Shown: positions 46,996 to 56,130 of the stretch, in pieces
How the letters are laid out: every line of letters begins with the position of its first letter
Position numbering within the stretch: the first letter of the stretch is position 1
Source: Puniceicoccaceae bacterium Marseille-Q1082
GTDB lineage: Bacteria > Verrucomicrobiota > Verrucomicrobiia > Opitutales > Intestinicryptomonadaceae
Direction: 5' to 3'
DNA: 64,000 bases
NCBI GenBank assembly: GCA_904424815.1
Contig: CAJGBI010000002.1
Location: 704,206-768,205 of the forward strand
The notes under the pieces: generated by a model
The model's database searches: none
The model's input: the letters and a program-made list of their open reading frames with translations, nothing else
What the model was told of the DNA's origin: nothing
Position numbers and translations under genes: made by a program

Positions 46996-47021
46996 TTGAT
47001 AGCGCGCCTTCGCGTTATTAT
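46996..47021 (+). promoter_or_regulatory. Candidate promoter of the GH16 gene
   Basis: -35 TTGATA (46996-47001) and -10 TATTAT (47016-47021) with a short 14-base spacer. The ATG at 47032 lies 10 bases beyond the -10 box. Confidence 0.4.
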
Positions 47022-47031
47022 CCGAATTTCT

Positions 47032-47931
47032 ATGAAATTGAAATATGCCGGTCTCGCCCTTTTGTTTTGTTGCGCCTCCGCCCCGCTTTTCGCCGAAGGA
47101 AGCTGCGGGGAGCTCGTATTTTCCGACGAATTTTCGGAAGATGGCTCGCCGAATCCCGAAAAGTGGGATTACGAACACGGTTTTGTGCGCAATATGGAGT
47201 TGCAGTGGTACCGCCCCGAAAACGCCCATTGCAGAAACGGGCTGCTCGTCATAGAGGCGCGCAGGGAGAAAGTTAAAAATCCGAATTTCGGGAGGGAGCC
47301 GAAGAACCATTGGGGCAACGCGCGCGAATTTGCCGAATACGCCTCCGCGTGCGTCATAAGCAGGGGAAGTTTCGATTTCAGGCGCGGAAGGCTTGAAGTG
47401 CGCGCGCGCATACCTTTCGGCAAGGGGGCGTGGCCCGCGATATGGCTGTTGGGGGAGAGTATCCGCGGCAAATCGGACCGCCTGCCATGGCCCGCCTGCG
47501 GCGAAATCGACGTGATGGAGTTTTACCGAATCGGCGGCGTCCCCAACATTCTCGCAAATTTCGCGTGGGAGGGGGCAAAGCCAGGGTCATCGGTTTGGAA
47601 CGGCAAAAAAATCCCGCTGTCGCATTTTCTCGCCAAAGACCCCGACTGGCTCGCGAATTTCCACGTCTGGCGAATGGATTGGGACGAGAAGTCGTACCGA
47701 ATATTTCTCGACGGAGAGCTCCTCAACGAAATGCCGCTCGAAAAGTCCGTCAACGCCGGAAAGTACAAGGGAATAAATCCGTTCTTGAAGCCGCAGTACC
47801 TGCTGCTGAACCTCGCCGTGGGCAATCCCCAAAAGGGCAAAGGCCCGGTGGACGACGACGCGATGCCCATGAGGTATGAAATCGACTACGTGCGCGTCTA
47901 CAAGTTTCCGGAATCGGGCGAAAACAAATAG
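47032..47931 (+). CDS. GH16 endo-beta-glucanase (laminarinase-like)
   Basis: 299-residue exported enzyme with a signal peptide (about 1-22, ending PLFAEG). It has the GH16 jellyroll with the catalytic motif GEIDVMEF at 157-164 (nucleophile E158, helper D160, acid/base E163), preceded by GAWPAIWLLG and an N-terminal LVFSDEFSEDG. These are typical of beta-1,3-glucanases or laminarinases rather than kappa-carrageenases. The likely substrate is laminarin or fungal/cereal beta-glucan. Its 3' end overlaps the convergent dinG gene by 34 bases. Confidence 0.9.
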   Translation: MKLKYAGLALLFCCASAPLFAEGSCGELVFSDEFSEDGSPNPEKWDYEHGFVRNMELQWYRPENAHCRNGLLVIEARREKVKNPNFGREPKNHWGNAREFAEYASACVISRGSFDFRRGRLEVRARIPFGKGAWPAIWLLGESIRGKSDRLPWPACGEIDVMEFYRIGGVPNILANFAWEGAKPGSSVWNGKKIPLSHFLAKDPDWLANFHVWRMDWDEKSYRIFLDGELLNEMPLEKSVNAGKYKGINPFLKPQYLLLNLAVGNPQKGKGPVDDDAMPMRYEIDYVRVYKFPESGENK

Positions 47932-49988
47932 TCGGCCTCTTCCTTTACAAAAGTTTCGATTTCGTCCGCGCGCGCCCTTTCGACCCTCGGCGTCGGTATG
48001 GCGGCGGCGAAGTTTTTGCCGTAGGATTTCGTCAGCATCCGCGGGTCGAGCACGCAGACTATTCCGCGGTCGCGCGCGCTGCGTATCAGCCGCCCGACGC
48101 CCTGCCTGAATTTTATTATCGCCGCCGGAAGGGAAATCTTGATGAACGGGTTTTCGCCGAGCGCCTCGGCGCGCTCCATTCTCGCTTCCGTGAGCGGGTG
48201 CTTGAAGTTTTCGAACGGCAGCCTTACTATTATCACCTGCGAGAGCGCGTCGCCAGGGACGTCTATGCCCGTCCAAAAGGTGTCCGTGCCCATCAGCACC
48301 GCGTTGGCGTCCTCCGCGAACCTTCTGACGGTTTCCGCGCGCGGCATTCTGCCCTGCACGTAAAGTCTGCGGCCTTTGAGCGCGCCGGAGGCTTCGAGGA
48401 TTTCTGCGGTTTTTTTGAGGTCGGCGCGGCTGGTGAAGAGCGCGAGCGTCCCGCCCCTCACGACGTTCGCGAGCCTGCCTATGTAGGCGGCGGTTTTTTC
48501 GCAGTCCATCTTTCCGGTTTGGCTGTCGGGGGCGGCGGCGTCGGAAAACAGGAATGCGCGCATGTTTTTGCCGTAGTCGAAAGGCGAGTCGCACACGAAG
48601 GATTCCGCCGCCTCCGCCCCGATTCTTCCGGCGAAGTCCTCCATGCTTCCGGAGATCGCGAGCGTTGCGGAAGTGAGTATCACGGGAGAGCCGCCGGAAA
48701 ACAAAACCCTGCGCAGTATTCCGGATACGTCTATGGGCGCCGAATTGAGCGACGCCGACCTGCCGCCGGCGCCCGCCGCCTCCAGCCAGTACACCGATTC
48801 CGGGTCGGAGAGGTACGCGCAGTCCTCTATCGCGTTCTTTATGCCGGAGACTTTCCGGCGGTAGTCCTTGATTTCCGACGCAAGCCGCTCGTTGGGGGCG
48901 TTCTGGGCGAGGGTGTCCAGAAGCCGCATCGTAGAGTCGAGAGCCCCCGCCGCGCCGGAGACGTCGGCCCAGTCGGGCGAGCTGAGGCGAACTGTGTCGC
49001 GGGAGAGCAGAAAGTCCTTTTTGATTTTCGCGAACAGCTCTTCGCACTCGCCGATCGCGTCGCAGACTATCTGCTTGTCCCTGAATTCCGCCAGCCCCGA
49101 GCGCGCTATCAGGCCGCGCTTTTTGCGGGGGTCGTAAATTCTGGACAGCTCGCGCCTTATGCCGGGCCCCGAAATTGACAGGCCGAAGGCGTCGGAAGCC
49201 ACGTCCGGTATGAGGTGCGCCTCGTCGATTACGAGCATGTCGTTTGCGAAAAGCACGCCGTTTTCGTCCTCGCCCGCGCCCATTCCGGCGGACAGAAGCG
49301 AGAACAGCAGGTTGTGGTTGAGCACCACGACGTCCGCCGAAGATATGTCGCGCCGAGCGTTCTGGTAGAAGCACGAGCCGTCCGGGCAGTTTTTAGGCGC
49401 GCACGACGACGAGTCCGCATTGACCCAGCTCCACACTTCGGGGTCGGGAGGCGGGTTTAGCTCTTCCGCGAGCCCCGTGCGGGTTGTCTCCGCCCACGCG
49501 GCGATGCGCTCGAGCTCCGCGCTCTCGGCGGTGTCGAACAGCTCCCTCTTTTCGGCGAGCGCGCGCTTCAGCCTGTGCGGGCACAGGTAGTTCGCGCGCC
49601 CGAGCAGGAGGGCCGCCCTGAAATCCGCGCAGTCGGAGAGCGCCTCGCAGTTGGAGAACATCATGGAAATCCGCGGCAAATCCTTTTCCATGATCTGCTG
49701 TTGGAGCGCTATCGTGTGGGTGGCGACGACGAGCTGCCTCTTGAATCTCTTGGCGGCGATTATCCCCGGGACGAGGTATGCCATGCTCTTGCCCACGCCC
49801 GTTCCGGCCTCGAAGAGAAGCGGGGAATTGCCCGAAAACGCCTGCGCGCAGCAGTACGCCATCCGCTCCTGCTCGGGCCTGTGCTCAAAGTTCGGGAGTA
49901 TGGAGGCGTATCCGCCGCCGCAGAAAATCTTTTCGCAAAGCGGCGGCAGGTCCCGCCCGTCAAACGCCTCTCCGCCCTCCGGCGCCAT
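47898..49988 (-). CDS. DinG/XPD-type ATP-dependent DNA helicase
   Basis: 696-residue superfamily 2 iron-sulfur helicase. Walker A is AGTGVGKS (61-68), motif II is VIDEAHLI, and the helicase C-terminal motif set includes GTDTFWTGIDVPG and QGVGRLIRSARDRGIV. Four Cys for the FeS cluster lie between motifs Ia and II (C-L in NYLCPHRL, then CAPKNC and the C of GSCFYQNARR). It is probably involved in DNA repair or R-loop removal. The ATG follows the hpnH stop directly (TAAATG), so it is translated with hpnH. Confidence 0.9.
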   Translation of the reverse strand: MAPEGGEAFDGRDLPPLCEKIFCGGGYASILPNFEHRPEQERMAYCCAQAFSGNSPLLFEAGTGVGKSMAYLVPGIIAAKRFKRQLVVATHTIALQQQIMEKDLPRISMMFSNCEALSDCADFRAALLLGRANYLCPHRLKRALAEKRELFDTAESAELERIAAWAETTRTGLAEELNPPPDPEVWSWVNADSSSCAPKNCPDGSCFYQNARRDISSADVVVLNHNLLFSLLSAGMGAGEDENGVLFANDMLVIDEAHLIPDVASDAFGLSISGPGIRRELSRIYDPRKKRGLIARSGLAEFRDKQIVCDAIGECEELFAKIKKDFLLSRDTVRLSSPDWADVSGAAGALDSTMRLLDTLAQNAPNERLASEIKDYRRKVSGIKNAIEDCAYLSDPESVYWLEAAGAGGRSASLNSAPIDVSGILRRVLFSGGSPVILTSATLAISGSMEDFAGRIGAEAAESFVCDSPFDYGKNMRAFLFSDAAAPDSQTGKMDCEKTAAYIGRLANVVRGGTLALFTSRADLKKTAEILEASGALKGRRLYVQGRMPRAETVRRFAEDANAVLMGTDTFWTGIDVPGDALSQVIIVRLPFENFKHPLTEARMERAEALGENPFIKISLPAAIIKFRQGVGRLIRSARDRGIVCVLDPRMLTKSYGKNFAAAIPTPRVERARADEIETFVKEEADYLFSPDSGNL

Positions 49989-51011
49989 TTACGAGCGCTT
50001 TCTGAAATTGCGCATGTGCTTTGCCGCGCGCGCAAGCCCGCCGAACGTCCCGAAGATGTCGCGGACGGCGCTGGCCTCATAGCCGCTGTGGAGCATGCAG
50101 TCCTTGCACTCGGGGCGCGTGCCGTTGTGCCCAAGCCCGTAGGAGTCTATGCAGTCCATCAGTTCGGCGAAAGTTTCGCAGTAGCCGTCGTTGATAAGGT
50201 AGCACGGCTTTTGCCAGCCGAAAATGGAGTATGTGGGGTTGCCCCACGGCGTGCATTCGTATTCCTGTTCGCCCTTCAAAAATGCGAGGAACCCCGGGGA
50301 GTGGTTGAACACCCATTCTTTTTTCGGGTTGGAAAGTATCTTTTTGAACAGCTCAACCGTCTTGTTGCGCTCGAGGAATATGTTTTGGCTGGGCGCCTTG
50401 TTGTAGGGGAATCCGGGGGATATCATCATGCCTTCTACGCCCAGCGACATGGCTTCGTCGAAGAATCTGCGCACTTCGTCGGGGTCGGCGTCGTTGAAAA
50501 TCGTCGTGTTGGTAGTGACCCTGAAGCCGCGTTTTACGGCTTCCTTTATCCCCTTGACGGCGATGTCGTAGGCGCCCTCCTTGTTTACGGACTTGTCGTG
50601 CATTTCGCGCGTGCCGTCGAGGTGTATGCTTAGCGACAGGTATTTGCTCGGCTTGTAGAGGTCTATTTTCCCGAGCAGCACCTGGGCGTTCGTGCACATG
50701 TATACGAATTTCCCGCGCTCGATAAACCCCTCTATCATCTGCGGCATTTCGGGGTGCAGAAGCGGCTCGCCGCCCGCGATGCTCACCACGGGCGCCCCGC
50801 ATTCCTCGAGAGCCGCCCACGCCTTTTCCTTGGGCATTCTGCGGCTGAGGATTTCCCGCGGATATTGGATCTTGCCGCAGCCCGAACACGCCAGATTGCA
50901 CTGAAAGAGAGGCTCGAGCATCATCACCAGCGGATAGCGCTTCTTGCCCTTGAGCGTGTTGGATATCGCGTATTTCGCGACTGTTAATGCCTGTGTTATC
51001 GGTACTGCCAT
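49989..51011 (-). CDS. hpnH: Adenosyl-hopene transferase HpnH (radical SAM)
   Basis: Radical SAM enzyme that joins adenosine to diploptene to start side-chain synthesis of extended hopanoids. The 340 residues begin MAVPITQALTVAKY, carry the cluster motif CNLACSGC (C38, C42, C45) in PLFQCNLACSGCGKIQYP, and have GGEPLLHPE and a C-terminal Cys-containing region (CKDCMLHSGYEA). All of these match HpnH closely. GGGAGAACGAC before ATG 51011 is a good Shine-Dalgarno. Squalene-hopene cyclase and other hpn genes are not in the window. It is cotranscribed with dinG. Confidence 0.9.
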   Translation of the reverse strand: MAVPITQALTVAKYAISNTLKGKKRYPLVMMLEPLFQCNLACSGCGKIQYPREILSRRMPKEKAWAALEECGAPVVSIAGGEPLLHPEMPQMIEGFIERGKFVYMCTNAQVLLGKIDLYKPSKYLSLSIHLDGTREMHDKSVNKEGAYDIAVKGIKEAVKRGFRVTTNTTIFNDADPDEVRRFFDEAMSLGVEGMMISPGFPYNKAPSQNIFLERNKTVELFKKILSNPKKEWVFNHSPGFLAFLKGEQEYECTPWGNPTYSIFGWQKPCYLINDGYCETFAELMDCIDSYGLGHNGTRPECKDCMLHSGYEASAVRDIFGTFGGLARAAKHMRNFRKRS

Positions 51012-51196
51012 GTCGTTCTCCCGTGGATAAATAAATATGAAGCCGCTTATGATTGCACCCGCGCCGCGCTTCTTCAACACTTTTTTTTCCGCCCGAATGA
51101 GGGCTGTCGCGGGGCGATTTTTTCCAAAAAAAACTTGTAAGGGAGCGCGCGCAATGGCACTATCGACGCGCTTTTTAATTTAGAGTTTCCATATTT

Positions 51197-52228
51197 ATGA
51201 CAAACCCCCACGGACTTATCGGCAAGTTTGCGTTTGCGGCGGCAATCGCGGCAGCCTGCGCGGCGGCCGACGCAGAGATCATAAACTTCGCAAACGGCGA
51301 CAAAGTCACGGGCGCAATAGTTTCTTCGACTCCCGAAAGCGTGGTGGTAAACACTGTGTTCGGGCAAGTGACAATACCGCGGACTGCCATAGCCCAGATT
51401 TCGCCGGACGCCCCCGCCGGCGCGCCCGCCGCCCAGGTTCCCGCGCCCGCCCAGCCCGCGCCCGCGGCGGACGAAACCGCGCCGGAGCCAAAGCCCAAGG
51501 AGCCCGAATGGCTCGTGGAATACCGCAATTTCGTAAAGCAGAACTTTCCCGAGGACTGGCAGTTCAGAATACGCGGCGGCGCGGCGCTGAAAGAGACGAC
51601 CTCCACCAACTTTTCCGTCAACCTCGCTTTCGACGCCAAAAAGGAGTGGGATCTGAACAAGTTCGAGTTCACCGCCTTCTACGACTACACCTCCGAAACC
51701 ATCGACGACGTCACCAACCGCACGCTCGACAAATACGGCGCGGAAACCAAATTCCGCAGGGACGTTAACAAGGCGAGCAACTGGTACTACGAAAATCTCC
51801 TGTCGTACCGCCGCGACACCGTAAAGGGAATACGCGACCAGGTGGACGAGGCTCTGACGTTCGGCTACCGCTTCGATTTCAAGCGCTACAATCTTTACAT
51901 CGACATCGCCCCTGGCCCCGCAGTCCGGTACATCAACGCCGACGACTACGACACCAAGTGGGTCGCCATGGCGGTCGTGTCGGAATCGCTGCACTGGGAC
52001 ATCAGCAAGTTCATGGCGTTTGAGCAGAAGCTGTACGCCGGCTTCAACCTCCAGAAGCCTTCGGAGTATTCTGTCAACTTCGGGCTCGCGCTGCTCATGC
52101 ACGCAACGGAAGTAATGGACATCGCCCTCAGGTACACTTACAGCTACGACGCCGTCAACGCCGACAGCGCCCAGAAGTCGGAGCAGACCCTCCTGCTGTC
52201 GTTCGAATTCCCGTTCAATTGGAAATAA
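51197..52228 (+). CDS. DUF481-family outer-membrane protein
   Basis: 343 residues with a signal peptide (about 1-27). A small beta domain with [14 protein letters not shown] and [13 protein letters not shown] (about 28-70) is followed by an Ala/Pro linker (about 75-105) and a DUF481 beta-barrel ending in a terminal Lys after FEFPFNW. DUF481 proteins such as YdiY are small outer-membrane barrels, often acid-induced, of unknown function. ATG 51197 lacks a Shine-Dalgarno. mdh follows after 25 bases and has its own strong one. Confidence 0.85.
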   Translation: MTNPHGLIGKFAFAAAIAAACAAADAEIINFANGDKVTGAIVSSTPESVVVNTVFGQVTIPRTAIAQISPDAPAGAPAAQVPAPAQPAPAADETAPEPKPKEPEWLVEYRNFVKQNFPEDWQFRIRGGAALKETTSTNFSVNLAFDAKKEWDLNKFEFTAFYDYTSETIDDVTNRTLDKYGAETKFRRDVNKASNWYYENLLSYRRDTVKGIRDQVDEALTFGYRFDFKRYNLYIDIAPGPAVRYINADDYDTKWVAMAVVSESLHWDISKFMAFEQKLYAGFNLQKPSEYSVNFGLALLMHATEVMDIALRYTYSYDAVNADSAQKSEQTLLLSFEFPFNWK

Positions 52229-52253
52229 CGCTTTAACCATAAGGAGACATAAA

Positions 52254-53240
52254 ATGAAAAAACCCATAAGAGTCGCAATAACCGGAGCCGCCGGACAAAT
52301 CGGCTACTCCCTCCTGTTCAGAATCGCAAGCGGCGCCGTATTCGGCCCCGACCAGCCCGTGGAATTGAGCCTCATCGAAATCGAGCCCGGAATGAAGGCG
52401 CTCGAAGGCGTCAAGATGGAGCTTGACGACTGCGCGTTCCCGCTGCTTGACGGCATCGTGACGACCTGCGATCTCGACGAGGGCTTCAAGGGCGCCAACT
52501 GGGCGCTTCTCGTCGGCAGCGTCCCCCGCAAGAAGGGAATGGAGCGCTCCGACCTGCTCGGCATCAACGGAAAGATTTTCATAGGCCAGGGCCAGGCGAT
52601 TGAAAAGAACGCCGCCGACGACATCCGCGTGCTCGTTGTCGGCAACCCCTGCAACACGAACTGCTGGATCGCCATGACCCACGCTGCGGGCATTCCCGCG
52701 AACCGCTGGTTCGCAATGACCCGCCTCGACGAAAACCGCGGCAGGGCGCAGCTTGCGCAGAAGGCGGGAGTGCACGTCAACGAAGTGACGAACATGACCA
52801 TCTGGGGCAACCACTCCTCCACCCAGTACCCCGACTTCTACAACGCAAAAATCGGCGGAAAGCCCGCGGCGGAAGTAATATCCGACGAGGCGTGGCTTAA
52901 AAACGACTTCATTCCGATCGTCCAAAAGCGCGGAGCCGCCATTATCGAGGCGCGCGGCCTCTCGAGCGCGGCGAGCGCGGCGAATGCCGCCATAGACACC
53001 GTCCGCACGCTCGTCACCCCGACGCCGGAAGGGCAGTGGTTCAGCGTCGGCGTATGCTCCGACGGCAGCTACGGCACTCCGAAGGGAATCATAACCTCCC
53101 TCCCGGTCCGCTCCGACGGCAAGAACTGGGAAGTCGTCCAGGGGCTCGAAATCAACGAGTTCTCGCGCGGGAAGATCGACGCCAGCAACAAGGAGCTTCT
53201 CGACGAACAAGCGGCGGTAAAGCAGATATTCAGCCTCTAA
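52254..53240 (+). CDS. mdh: Malate dehydrogenase
   Basis: Oxidises malate to oxaloacetate with NAD in the TCA cycle. The 328 residues have the Rossmann motif [15 protein letters not shown], the binding loop [16 protein letters not shown], the active-site region [24 protein letters not shown] and catalytic His in [11 protein letters not shown]. This is the cytosolic/type 2 MDH pattern. AAGGAG, 9 bases before ATG 52254, is the best Shine-Dalgarno seen in the window. A terminator-like hairpin follows at 53406-53453. Confidence 0.96.
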   Translation: MKKPIRVAITGAAGQIGYSLLFRIASGAVFGPDQPVELSLIEIEPGMKALEGVKMELDDCAFPLLDGIVTTCDLDEGFKGANWALLVGSVPRKKGMERSDLLGINGKIFIGQGQAIEKNAADDIRVLVVGNPCNTNCWIAMTHAAGIPANRWFAMTRLDENRGRAQLAQKAGVHVNEVTNMTIWGNHSSTQYPDFYNAKIGGKPAAEVISDEAWLKNDFIPIVQKRGAAIIEARGLSSAASAANAAIDTVRTLVTPTPEGQWFSVGVCSDGSYGTPKGIITSLPVRSDGKNWEVVQGLEINEFSRGKIDASNKELLDEQAAVKQIFSL

Positions 53241-53813
53241 AATTTGGCGAATGCATTTCGCGCCGGGCGCGTGAAAAATTGGCTTACGCCCTGTTGGGAA
53301 AGCCGCCAGAGCCGCTCGCGATAACGCCGCGAGCCTTTGGCAGCTTTTTTATACTCGCCTGAACTCCGTTTTGCCGCGCGCCAAAGCAAAAAATTGCTGT
53401 GGAATAAGCCGCGCCGCTTGCGCGCTTTAAGCGCGTTTCGGCCGCGGCTTTTTCTTGCGCGTTGCCGCGCGCCAAAATTATTGCGCAAAATCGGAAAGTT
53501 TGGATTTTTTTCGGAACCAATTCCGGAAGCGTATTCGAACATCTCTTTCGGGGGTTCGTTTTTTGGGGAAAGCGGGAGGGTGACGCCGGTATTGGCGGAG
53601 CCAATCTAAGGCGTGTCAACTTCTTCCATTGCCGGCGCGTCCCGCGCTCGCAAGGGGGGCCATTTAAATTAAAGCGGCGTTGCCGCGCTTTCCCGTGAAA
53701 GCGTGCTTTTGCCCGCCTTGCGCTTTGTGCTTCCGCGCTTAAAAGTATTGCGTTTGGTTTGGGTATCTTGCAGGCTACGCTATGATTTTATTTGTCTGCG
53801 CGGGAATTAGACT
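53241..53813. other. 573-bp intergenic region after mdh
   Basis: Holds a branched hairpin terminator (53406-53453) and an ATTGGC-GGA-GCCAAT hairpin (53591-53605) like the one at 16773-16787. Open frames here have skewed composition and no recognisable protein. Confidence 0.6.
53406..53453 (+). terminator. Terminator-like branched hairpin after mdh
   Basis: Outer stem AAGCCGCG/CGCGGCTT (53406-53413 with 53443-53450) encloses a second palindrome and is followed by three more T after the stem's own TT. Confidence 0.6.
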
Positions 53814-54392
53814 ATGAAAAAATTTGCGGTTTCTTTTTTGGCGCTGGCCGCGTTTTCGAAGGCGTTTGCGGGGATTTTCTTCCTGAACGGAACGTCGCCC
53901 AACGACGCTTCGTATGACGTCAACAAAGTCTGGCAAGGCGACGATATGCTCGGCCGGCCGGCGGTAGGCATTGTGCTTTTATGGGATGTTTGCGGTATGC
54001 GCGGATTGCTATTTAGGATTTTTGCGACGGTTTTGTTTTTTGCTGCTGCGGCTGCGCCGGTTTTTTCAAATGAAAAGCCGGCGGGCTTGATGGTGAGGCT
54101 CTCGAAAATCGAAGTGCGGATGGAGGATTTGGAGGAGTACAACGCCCTTTTAAAGGAGGAGATTCTCGCTTCCGTCAAATTGGAGCCCGGGGTGCTCACG
54201 CTTTACGCGGTTTGCGATAAAGACGCCCCCAACAGAATCACGATACTCGAAATTTACAAAGACGAGGCCGCGTACAAAAGGCATATAGAAAGCCCGCATT
54301 TCCAAAAGTACAAGCGCGGGACTTTGAAGATGGTGAAGTCTCTGGAATTGAAGGACGTTTCCGCGCTGATTCCGGAAATGAAGATAAAGTGA
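53814..54392 (+). CDS. Exported antibiotic-biosynthesis-monooxygenase-like protein, chimeric N-terminus
   Basis: 192 codons that contain two separate signal peptides. Residues 1-19 (MKKFAVSFLALAAFSKAFA) open a 46-residue stretch that I do not recognise. At codon 62 (ATG 53997) a second signal begins (MRGLLFRIFATVLFFAAAAA), followed by a ferredoxin-like ABM/YgiN-type domain (about 90-185): LMVRLSKIEVR, LKEEILASVKLEPGVLTLYAV, ILEIYKDEAAYKRHIESPHFQKY. The likely working protein is the 131-residue form from 53997, and the first part looks like the truncated start of another secreted protein fused in frame. Both readings are possible. Confidence 0.65.
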   Translation: MKKFAVSFLALAAFSKAFAGIFFLNGTSPNDASYDVNKVWQGDDMLGRPAVGIVLLWDVCGMRGLLFRIFATVLFFAAAAAPVFSNEKPAGLMVRLSKIEVRMEDLEEYNALLKEEILASVKLEPGVLTLYAVCDKDAPNRITILEIYKDEAAYKRHIESPHFQKYKRGTLKMVKSLELKDVSALIPEMKIK

Positions 54393-54739
54393 GCTTGCCG
54401 CGGTTTTTGCCGCCAGGCTTGGAAGGCGCCCGCGCAAAGGAGCAGGGGAACCGGATTTTGCGGGCGCGTTAGCAGCCCGCAGGATTGCGTTTCGGAGCGT
54501 TTAATTTTTTTGCCTTTATTGCCTCCGCATTCCGCCGAGGGTTTTTATTGCGCCGCCTGCATTCGGCGGGATTTTAATGCGCGATTAAATCTTTCCTCCG
54601 CCCGAAAAAAACGCCCGCCTGGATTGTGTAAATATGTTTGGAATGCATTGGATTTAAATTCAAATATGCATTGCAATTCGATAAAATAGTTTTTAATTTT
54701 TTCTTGAATACATTTATTGTCTGTATAATTATAAAAACA
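54393..54739. other. 347-bp AT-rich intergenic region
   Basis: The left half has ordinary composition without a gene. The right half (about 54590-54739) is strongly AT-rich for this genome and ends in the nuclease promoter. Open frames on both strands here are short and low-complexity. Confidence 0.6.
54704..54729 (+). promoter_or_regulatory. Candidate promoter of the orphan nuclease gene
   Basis: -35 TTGAAT (54704-54709) and a perfect -10 TATAAT (54724-54729), spacer 14. The ATG at 54740 is 10 bases beyond the -10 box. Confidence 0.5.
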
Positions 54740-55594
54740 ATGAACATATCTAAAAAAGATTCTGAATCCATACAAAATGGAATATTGCGCTATCAAAAAA
54801 TACTCGCATCTGCAAAAGCGCGCGACTTAAACGAATCGGACACCGTAACCATCATAACCGATATGCTAAATGATGTTTTTGGATACGATAAATATCTTGA
54901 AATAACGAGCGAATTTGCCGTCCGCAATACTTTTTGCGACCTCGCGGTAAAGGTGAACAACAAAATAGAATACCTTGTGGAGTGCAAATCCGTCGGCACG
55001 GAATTGAAGGACAACCATCTGAAACAGGCGGTTGACTACGGGGCAAACCAGGGCGTAAGTTGGGTAATACTTACAAACGGCATCATATGGAAACTCTATA
55101 AAATCAGGTTTGAAAAGCCGATTGGATACGATCTTGTGGCGCAGTTTGATGTCGCGGCGCTGAATCCGAGAACGGAAGACGCGCGGGAATTGCTGTATAT
55201 CCTCCACAAATCGGCCATCGAAAAAAACCTCAGACAGGAGCATTTCGAAAAATCCCAGCTGATAAACCCCTATACCGTCGCCCAGGTTCTCATTTCGGAA
55301 CCCGTTATAGGGGCGCTTAGGCGCGAGATTAGAAAACTGTCGGATATAAAGCTCGAGGCGGGCGAGTTGACGAAATTGCTCCTGAACGATGTCGTAAAAC
55401 GCGACCTGATAGAAAGCGAGACCGCAAAAGAGGCAGAAAAGACCGTGAGAAAGCTCCAAAAAAGCCTCGACAGGAAGCTCGCCAGGAAAAAAGAGCAGGA
55501 TGGCGCGCGCGTTGCACCCGCCGTTTTGGAGCCTCCCGTCGGGCAGCAGGGCGAGCAGGGCGGGGAAAGCGCGGAACCCGCCGCCGCCCGGTAG
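54740..55594 (+). CDS. Orphan type I restriction HsdR N-terminal-like nuclease
   Basis: 284 residues. The N-terminal 150 match the HsdR_N/PD-(D/E)XK pattern: FCDLAVKVNNKIEYLVECKSV with D67 and E81-x-K83, then LKQAVDYGANQGVSWVILTNGIIWKLYKI. The helicase part of HsdR and the HsdM and HsdS genes are absent, so this is a stand-alone nuclease-like protein. The C-terminal tail (about 225-284) is charged coiled coil and then Gln/Gly/Ala-rich low complexity. Codon use and the upstream DNA are more AT-rich than neighbours, suggesting recent transfer. It may act in defence; function unproven. Confidence 0.75.
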   Translation: MNISKKDSESIQNGILRYQKILASAKARDLNESDTVTIITDMLNDVFGYDKYLEITSEFAVRNTFCDLAVKVNNKIEYLVECKSVGTELKDNHLKQAVDYGANQGVSWVILTNGIIWKLYKIRFEKPIGYDLVAQFDVAALNPRTEDARELLYILHKSAIEKNLRQEHFEKSQLINPYTVAQVLISEPVIGALRREIRKLSDIKLEAGELTKLLLNDVVKRDLIESETAKEAEKTVRKLQKSLDRKLARKKEQDGARVAPAVLEPPVGQQGEQGGESAEPAAAR

Positions 55595-55699
55595 GGTATT
55601 TTTCAAAATTTTTCCGATGTTGCAAACCGGTATTCGGAGAGTACGGTTTTTGCGCCTATAATATATGAAATTTCGCATTGGGCGTCTTGGAAATATATT

Positions 55700-55905
55700 T
55701 TTCGCGAAAAAATTTTTTGCGGAATTTTTTTAACTGTTCGGTTTACGCCTCCGCGCCCCGAGCTTAAAAACTGCGCGTTTTGGAAGGCGGCGGCGTTCGC
55801 GCGCGCTTCAAAAATCTTTAAGATTTTCGCGCATATTGCGGCGTCATAAAGGCGTTTTGGCGCCTGAACCAGCCGGTGCCCAAGGTTTGGAAGCCGTCGG
55901 GACGC
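55700..55905. repeat. Diverged duplicate of the exonuclease 3' region (left copy)
   Basis: Aligns over about 210 bp with 56258-56470, including AT-rich DNA beyond the stop codon, with several indels. One segment, 55861-55885 against 56426-56450, matches at 21 of 25 bases. Overall identity is perhaps 70% by eye. Confidence 0.75.
55764..55905 (-). pseudogene. Decayed 3' fragment of the DnaQ-like exonuclease gene
   Basis: Minus-strand remnant of the last roughly 45 codons of the gene at 56320. The residues LGTGWFRRQNAF align with LGIGGFRHHDAY of the intact protein. Indels break the frame after that, and a stop (55764-55766) sits at the homologous place. There is no 5' part. Confidence 0.7.
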
Positions 55906-56095
55906 TCGAAAGCGTTTTGCGCAGCGACGCAGTTTTGGAAATTTGCGCCGTTTGCGCGCGTTTGCGCTTCTCGGGCGCGGCTTAATGAAAAGAAAGAAGA
56001 GGGGTTGGAGGGGAAATTTTGAGAAGGCGCATTTTTACTTGCTGTCCGCGTTGCGGCGCGCCAAGGGAATCGGCGTCGCCGCGCGCGCTGCCGAC

Positions 56096-56130
56096 AAAGA
56101 AACCGCAAACCCGTAAGGGGATGCGGTTTT
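56096..56130 (-). terminator. Terminator of the initiator tRNA
   Basis: Eight-bp stem AAACCGCA/TGCGGTTT (56100-56107 with 56122-56129), with T-rich sequence on the minus strand just beyond. Confidence 0.65.
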
